A stretch of DNA of 64,000 nucleotides from Humidesulfovibrio sp. (GTDB lineage: Bacteria; Desulfobacterota; Desulfovibrionia; Desulfovibrionales; Desulfovibrionaceae): contig JARLHQ010000003.1 of the NCBI GenBank assembly GCA_031292175.1, positions 62,001 through 126,000 of the forward strand, in the 5' to 3' direction. Of this stretch, positions 58,409 to 64,000 are shown piece by piece. Under the pieces are notes generated by a model. That model was given only the letters and a program-made list of their open reading frames with translations, made no database searches and had not been told where the DNA came from. The position numbers were made by a program, and so were the translations under genes. The first letter of the stretch is position 1. The number at the start of each line of letters is the position of its first letter.

Positions 58409-60025
58409 GTGACTGATCCCCAATTTATCAAAGATTTGACCCGTGAAGCGGGCCGCCGCCGCACCTTCGGCATCATCAGCCACCCGGACGCGGGCAAGAC
58501 CACGCTCACGGAAAAACTGCTGCTTTACGGCGGCGCCATCCAGATGGCGGGCACCGTCAAGGCCAGAAAGGCCGCGCGCTACGCCACCAGCGACTGGATG
58601 GCCATGGAACGCGAGCGCGGCATCTCCGTCACCAGCTCGGTGATGCAGTTCGAATACCAGGGCTACGCCGTCAACCTGCTGGATACCCCCGGCCACCAGG
58701 ACTTTTCCGAAGACACCTACCGCGTGCTTACGGCGGTCGATTCCGCGGTCATGGTCATCGACTCGGCCAAGGGCGTCGAGACCCAGACCAGAAAGCTCAT
58801 GGACGTGTGCCGCCTGCGCGACACGCCCATCATCACCTTCATCAACAAGATGGACCGCGAGGGCCGCGAACCGCTGGAGCTGCTTTCCGACATCGAGGAG
58901 AGCCTGGGCATTGAGTGCGCGGCCATGACCTGGCCCGTGGGCATGGGCAAGGGCTTCAAGGGCACCTGGAACATTTTGAAGAATGAGCTGCACCTGTTCT
59001 CCGCCACGCACGGCGGCAAAATCCAGGAAGGCATCATTATCAAGGGCCTGGACGACCCCAGGCTCGACGAACTGCTGGGCAGCCAGGCGGCCGACCTGCG
59101 CCACGACATGGAGCTGGTGGAAGGCGCGGGCTATCCCTTCGACCGCGAGCGCTACCTGGCGGGCAAGCAGACCCCGGTGTTCTTCGGCAGCGCCGTGAAC
59201 AACTTCGGCGTGCAGGAACTTCTGAACGCCTTCGTGGAGCTGGCCCCGGCTCCGCGCCCGCGCGTGGCCATCACCAGTGCGCCGGAAACGCGCGAGGTCG
59301 CGCCCACGGAGCCGGAGTTCTCTGGCGTGGTGTTCAAGATCCAGGCGAACATGGACCCGGCCCACCGCGACCGCATCGCCTTTTTGCGCATCTGCTCCGG
59401 CCGCTTCACCCGCGGCATGAAGCTTAAGCACCACCGCATCGGCAAAGATGTAACCATCGCCAACGCGACAATCTTCATGGCCCAGGACCGCAGCAACGTG
59501 GATGAGGCCTGGCCCGGCGACATCATCGGCCTGCACAACCATGGCACCATCAAGATTGGCGACACCTTCACCGAGAAGGAGCCGCTCAAGTTCACCGGCA
59601 TCCCGAACTTTGCGCCCGAACACTTCCGCCGGGTGATCCTGAAAAGCCCGCTCAAGGCCAAGCAGCTGCAGAAGGGCCTGGCCCAGCTGGCCGAGGAAGG
59701 CGCGGTGCAGGTGTTCCGCCCGCTCATGGGCAACGACTATATCCTTGGCGCTGTGGGCGTGCTCCAGTTCGACGTCATCATGGCCCGGCTCAAGGACGAA
59801 TACAGCGTGGACGCGCTCTACGAGCCTGTGCAGTACACTTGCGCGCGCTTCATCGCCTGCGACGACAAGCGCAAGCTCGCCGACTTCGAACGGGCCATGC
59901 ACAACTCCCTGGCTAAAGACGCCGAGGACAATCTGGCCTATCTGGCCCCCAGCCAATGGCGGCTGGAGGACACCCAGGAAAAATGGTCCGACATAAGCTT
60001 CAACACCATCCGTGAAAATGAGTAA
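58409..60025 (+). CDS. prfC: Peptide chain release factor 3 (GTG start)
   Basis: [67 protein letters not shown]. Confidence 0.95.
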   Translation: MTDPQFIKDLTREAGRRRTFGIISHPDAGKTTLTEKLLLYGGAIQMAGTVKARKAARYATSDWMAMERERGISVTSSVMQFEYQGYAVNLLDTPGHQDFSEDTYRVLTAVDSAVMVIDSAKGVETQTRKLMDVCRLRDTPIITFINKMDREGREPLELLSDIEESLGIECAAMTWPVGMGKGFKGTWNILKNELHLFSATHGGKIQEGIIIKGLDDPRLDELLGSQAADLRHDMELVEGAGYPFDRERYLAGKQTPVFFGSAVNNFGVQELLNAFVELAPAPRPRVAITSAPETREVAPTEPEFSGVVFKIQANMDPAHRDRIAFLRICSGRFTRGMKLKHHRIGKDVTIANATIFMAQDRSNVDEAWPGDIIGLHNHGTIKIGDTFTEKEPLKFTGIPNFAPEHFRRVILKSPLKAKQLQKGLAQLAEEGAVQVFRPLMGNDYILGAVGVLQFDVIMARLKDEYSVDALYEPVQYTCARFIACDDKRKLADFERAMHNSLAKDAEDNLAYLAPSQWRLEDTQEKWSDISFNTIRENE

Positions 60026-60668
60026 AACTGACCCCGCCCCCCTGAAGCCTCTGGCCCCGGTGCGCGAGGGCGCGGAAATGCCGGAAGAGCACCGCCGCCC
60101 CTTCACCTCCGAAGAAATCGGCCTGCTGCCCCTCACCGCCTTTGTGGGCAAGATCATCCTGGTGGAATGCGACCGCCAGCTGCACCAAGCCATGCACGTG
60201 CTGCACGCGGAAGAGCTGCTCGGCTTCGACACCGAGACCCGGCCCATCTTCAAGAAGGGCCAGATTCCTCCCCCGGCGCTGCTCCAGCTGGCTGGACACA
60301 AGGACGTGTACATCTTCCAGCTGGCGAAGCTGCAAGACAAGGCCATGCTCACCGAACTGCTCGCCTCGCGCCACATCGTCAAAAGCGGCGTCTCCGTGCG
60401 CGACGACCTGAAAGGCCTGAAGCAGCACTTCGAGTTCACCGAGCGTCGCTTCGTGGACCTGGGCGAAGTTGCCAAATGCCTCGGCATGATGACCCACGGC
60501 CTGCGCAACCTTTCCGCCAACCTCATGGGCGTGCGCATCAGCAAGGGTGCGCAGTGTTCCAACTGGGCGCGCGAAGCCCTGTCCACCAAGCAGATCGTCT
60601 ACGCCGCCACCGACGCCTGGATCAGCCGCGAGCTGTACCTGCGGTTCGTGGAGCTGGGCGCCCTGTAG
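60018..60668 (+). CDS. 3'-5' exonuclease (RNase D/DnaQ-like)
   Basis: [61 protein letters not shown]. Confidence 0.88.
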   Translation: MSKTDPAPLKPLAPVREGAEMPEEHRRPFTSEEIGLLPLTAFVGKIILVECDRQLHQAMHVLHAEELLGFDTETRPIFKKGQIPPPALLQLAGHKDVYIFQLAKLQDKAMLTELLASRHIVKSGVSVRDDLKGLKQHFEFTERRFVDLGEVAKCLGMMTHGLRNLSANLMGVRISKGAQCSNWAREALSTKQIVYAATDAWISRELYLRFVELGAL

Positions 60669-60706
60669 GCGACACGGCAAGGGGCTTTTTCCCCCTAGCC
60701 TCTTTG

Positions 60707-60773
60707 CCAGAGGGCCAGAGGCCCTCTGGACTTCCTATGCCTCCGCGGGCCTGCGAGGGCCACACCCTCGCAG
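60707..60773. repeat. Tandem pair of intergenic hairpins
   Basis: CCAGAGGG-7 nt-CCCTCTGG (60707-60729) and CTGCGAGGG-5 nt-CCCTCGCAG (60751-60773). Confidence 0.55.
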
Positions 60774-61214
60774 AACCTGCGCGCGGTGGTTTTAAGAAAA
60801 GCATCGCCCTCGGGTGACCTGCTTCCCAAAAACTGGTTCGAAATGGGGCAAGCGGGTCACTACAACATTTCCCCTCACCACTGCGCTGGCCTTGATGGCC
60901 CTGGTGCTGGCCGCCAGCACCAGTATCCGCTCCAAGCACTATGGACCTGCCCATCGTCCCCGCCGCAGGGCAGGTGGTGCTGGGCTGCGTCCTCGTCTTC
61001 CCCACGGCCGTGTTCATCGGTAACGCTTAGGCGCCGGCCACCCGCCTGAAAAATACCCGGCGCTTCAAACAAAACACCGTTTCTATTGCGTCGCTGTTGC
61101 GGTGATGGTATAGATAAAGTAAATTTATCCATCACGACGGAATCACTTGGCGACAGGCCCGGCGAATGGATGCGGCGGGTGCCGAATGTTTGGATGTGAC
61201 GAGGAGGGCCTTGT

Positions 61215-62948
61215 ATGCACGCGCGTTACAACATCTGCGATCCGTTTAGAACTCTGCTTCCGCTGTCGATGTTCCTTGCGCTTTGCGCTTGCGCCCCGGC
61301 GCAGCAACGCCTGACCCAGGCCTCTCTCACTGGCGACATCGCCACAATGAACGAGCTCCTGACGCCGGGGTACGAGGGCCTCGACGAGTCCGCGAACATG
61401 GAGCTCGAGGAACAGAAGGCCTGCCCAGGCCATCCGCAGCTGACGCCCCTGCAGGCCGCCGCCTGCGCCGGCAAGGACGAGGCGCTGGCTAGGCTGCTGA
61501 CCGCCAAGGCCGATCCCAACAAACCATTGCCGGGTGTCCCGCCGCTCATCCTGGCCCTGAATTACGGGCATGCGACCGCAGCGCGCACCCTGATCCAGGC
61601 TGGCGCGAAGCCCGACGCCGCCGATCAGCGTGGGCAAACGGCCCTCATGTACGCCGCCAGCATGGGCGACCGCGAGACCGCCGAACTGCTGCTCAAGAAC
61701 GGCGCATCGCCGAAGGCCACAGCCAAGAACAGCGAGACGGCCTTGCAGATCTGCGCCGACCCCGCCCTAGCCAAATTACTGGTGTCACTTGGCGCGGATC
61801 CTCTGGCGCACGACGCCGACGGCGAGACGGGCCTGCACATAGCCGCGCGGCACGACAAGCCGGAGATGGCTAAATTCTTTCTAGAGCGCGGCGTGGACCC
61901 AGGCGTGCGCAACCGCGCCGGGGCAACCGCCCTGGACATTGCCCGTGGCAACGACAAGAGCGGCGCACAGCTGACCGGAAAGGCCGCGCACGCACAAGCC
62001 CGGCACGTAGCCCAACAGTCCGCCCAGGCCGCGCAGAACAAGCCTGCGGGCAGTCCGGCCGTCGCCGCCGTCATCACGAAGCGCCTGCGCCAGGACCTCG
62101 CGCGCGACCGCGCCGCTGGCGACGACGCCGCGAAGCGGGGCCGGCCGGCCGAGGCGCTCCGGCTCTACGCCGCCGCCCTTGTGCGCGCGGAGGATCTTGG
62201 CGGGGCGGATGACCAGGATCTGCGCCTGCACGTGGTCCGATACGCGGGCTCGCTGCCGCAGCCGCCAGCCATGCCCGAGGCCGCGCGCGAACACCTGGTG
62301 CGGGGGCAGTACTTCCTCAGCAAGGGGCAGGACATGGTCGCCGTGGAACGCGAGCTGACTGAGGCCCAGCGCCTTGCCCCCTGGTGGGCGGAGGGCTACT
62401 ACAACCTCGGCATTATCCAGTACGGCCGTGGCGAATTCGACGAGGCCACGCGCAGCCTGCAGCTCTTCATGGCCGCTGCTCCGGGCGATCCCAGGGTCCG
62501 CGCCGCAAAGGACAAGATCTTCGAAATACGCATCGCCAGGGAGCAGAAGGAAAAATTGCACGCGATGCAGGGTGCTTGGCGCTCGCCCAACGGCGTCGCC
62601 CACGTCGTGGCCATCGACGGCGACGACATGACCATCAACGGCGGCGGCCTGATCTACACCCTGGCCATCAAGGAAACGGGACTCGAGGGTTCCACGGCTG
62701 GCGGCGGCGGCACCGGGCCCGAGGGCTGCGCCATCCCCTCGCAAACACACCCGGTCACTGGCCGCTATGACGCCGACGCGCGGATCATCACCCTTGAGTA
62801 CCAGTGGTCCAACTATGCGGAGCATTACCACTGCGTGGACATGCTGGGCACGCCGTCCAACTGCTGCATCTTCTGTGACAAGGTCTGCGACGCCGCCACC
62901 GTCGCCTCCACCAGCAAGGCCAGCATCGAGCTGACCCCGGCGCAATAG
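61215..62948 (+). CDS. Exported ankyrin-repeat/TPR protein (likely lipoprotein) with Cys-rich C-terminal module
   Basis: Signal MFLALCACAPAQQ; ankyrin-like repeats (ADQRGQTALMYAASMGDRETAELLLKNGASPKATAKNSETAL; DADGETGLHIAARHDKPEMAKFFLERGVDP); TPR-like WWAEGYYNLGIIQYGRGEFDEATRSLQLFMAAAPGDP. Confidence 0.88.
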   Translation: MHARYNICDPFRTLLPLSMFLALCACAPAQQRLTQASLTGDIATMNELLTPGYEGLDESANMELEEQKACPGHPQLTPLQAAACAGKDEALARLLTAKADPNKPLPGVPPLILALNYGHATAARTLIQAGAKPDAADQRGQTALMYAASMGDRETAELLLKNGASPKATAKNSETALQICADPALAKLLVSLGADPLAHDADGETGLHIAARHDKPEMAKFFLERGVDPGVRNRAGATALDIARGNDKSGAQLTGKAAHAQARHVAQQSAQAAQNKPAGSPAVAAVITKRLRQDLARDRAAGDDAAKRGRPAEALRLYAAALVRAEDLGGADDQDLRLHVVRYAGSLPQPPAMPEAAREHLVRGQYFLSKGQDMVAVERELTEAQRLAPWWAEGYYNLGIIQYGRGEFDEATRSLQLFMAAAPGDPRVRAAKDKIFEIRIAREQKEKLHAMQGAWRSPNGVAHVVAIDGDDMTINGGGLIYTLAIKETGLEGSTAGGGGTGPEGCAIPSQTHPVTGRYDADARIITLEYQWSNYAEHYHCVDMLGTPSNCCIFCDKVCDAATVASTSKASIELTPAQ

Positions 62949-62955
62949 GTCCGCC

Positions 62956-63909
62956 ATGAACACCCGCGCCGTCCTCCGTCCCGTCCCGGCCCTGGTGCTC
63001 CTTTTGGGCCTGCTCGCCCCGCAGTTTTCCATGGCCGGAGCCCTCGACCAGCTGCAGACCATCGGCGGCTCGACCGGCAACGTGCCCGATCCCGGCACCC
63101 CCGTCTGCGTCGCCAACTGCGGCGGCGCATCGGGCGGCTCGTCCCGCCAATCGGACGACGGCTACCAGCGCGCGCCGGCCCAACGCCAGTCCGCTCCCCG
63201 CAAGGTCGATCCCGTCAAAGCCGGCGTCTACCAGGGCCTCAAGCAGGGACTGGACAACGCCTTTAAGATCGACCCGCAGGCCATACAGCGGGCGCACCAG
63301 AAACAGATGCAGGGCGCGCAGATGCTGCAGGACGCGCAGACGGCCGAGCAGCAGACCGAGGATGCCCGCCGGACCAAGGCCGCACGCGACGCCGCCTCGG
63401 AACGCGCCCAGCGTGTCCGGGCCATCACCGGCGATCTGCAGGCCATGCCTGCCACGGGAAACGACCTCAGCGGCCTGGTGCCTGGCCTGCCCGCCGGCCA
63501 GCAGCCGCTAGACACGGATCTGGAAACCCTGCGCGCCCGGGCCGGTTCCGGCTTCGACACGCCAGGCAGGCTCATGGGCGACACCCCCAGGCAGCCCCCA
63601 CCACCCGCCGCACCGCGCCCGGACCCCGCCGCGCAGTCCCTGGACCAGCGTCTGGCCCGCATGGCGGCGCAGGGCAAGCTTACACCGGAGATGCAGAAGA
63701 AGATCAAGGAGCGTGACGCCCTGCGCGAGCAAAAACGGGATTTGGAGCAGCAGCTCGCCCGCATGGAGTCCAAAGGCCAGCTCAGTCCCGCCGAAACCGT
63801 GGAGCTGTCCAAGCTCAAGCAAGAGATCAGCACCGCCCAGAACAAGGAGAATTACTCCGGCTTCACCATTAACCAGGAGCTGGAAAGTGTTTCGGACAAT
63901 GCTCCCTAA
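62956..63909 (+). CDS. Exported Gln/Ala-rich coiled-coil hypothetical protein (317 aa)
   Basis: Signal peptide MNTRAVLRPVPALVLLLGLLAPQFSMAGA; charged helical C-terminal region. Confidence 0.75.
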   Translation: MNTRAVLRPVPALVLLLGLLAPQFSMAGALDQLQTIGGSTGNVPDPGTPVCVANCGGASGGSSRQSDDGYQRAPAQRQSAPRKVDPVKAGVYQGLKQGLDNAFKIDPQAIQRAHQKQMQGAQMLQDAQTAEQQTEDARRTKAARDAASERAQRVRAITGDLQAMPATGNDLSGLVPGLPAGQQPLDTDLETLRARAGSGFDTPGRLMGDTPRQPPPPAAPRPDPAAQSLDQRLARMAAQGKLTPEMQKKIKERDALREQKRDLEQQLARMESKGQLSPAETVELSKLKQEISTAQNKENYSGFTINQELESVSDNAP

Positions 63910-64000
63910 GCCTGTCCACGGCGTGGCGTTCGCGCTGGCGGTCCTGTCCACGCTGCTGGCCGCTCCCAGCCTGACCACCGCCGCGACCGACGAGGCTGCG
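63899..64000 (+). CDS. Start of an exported protein, truncated by window edge
   Basis: MLPKPVHGVAFALAVLSTLLAAPSLTTAATDEAA signal peptide; overlaps preceding stop codon. Confidence 0.6.
   Translation, partial: MLPKPVHGVAFALAVLSTLLAAPSLTTAATDEAA

Noticed and set aside
58334-60589. 751-aa reverse ORF antisense to prfC
   Set aside because: prfC on the + strand is unambiguous; shadow ORF
1-64000. Mobile elements, prophage, CRISPR arrays, defence systems, tRNA or rRNA genes
   Set aside because: No transposase, integrase, phage structural, Cas or restriction-modification motifs and no regularly spaced repeats noticed; no tRNA-like cloverleaf spotted in the gaps, though a tRNAscan run would be definitive

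Overview
High-GC chromosomal window, most likely from a sulfate-reducing Desulfovibrionales-type bacterium. The evidence is an hmc operon with a 16-heme HmcA, a small assimilatory-type sulfite reductase, and lutABC-like genes. Recognisable blocks, left to right: partial hmc operon (-); hisI-hisG; fau/pgeF; metallophosphoesterase-rlmH; rsmG; small siroheme sulfite reductase; a GH17-GT2 fusion (NdvB-like); ftsEX; ilvD; EamA/sfsA/VOC genes; a heme-motif sensor kinase plus sigma-54 response regulator; metY and a metX-metW fusion plus an Rrf2 regulator; lutABC-like; a glycan cluster (flippase, methyltransferases, asnB, GT4); a seven-gene signalling island (44.2-52.8 kb); queH; RNase E/G; a radical SAM protein; trmI; prfC; an exonuclease; and an exported ankyrin/TPR gene cluster running off the right edge. 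I saw no convincing tRNA, rRNA, CRISPR array, transposase or prophage. The most interesting items are: the signalling island with a rubrerythrin-like protein that appears to have lost its di-iron ligands; the MetX-MetW fusion; two gene remnants (an LpxR/DUF2219-like outer membrane protein C-terminus and an isochorismatase C-terminal half); and the exported ankyrin/Cys-rich cluster at the right edge. All assignments are from reading the sequence and recalled family motifs; no searches were run.
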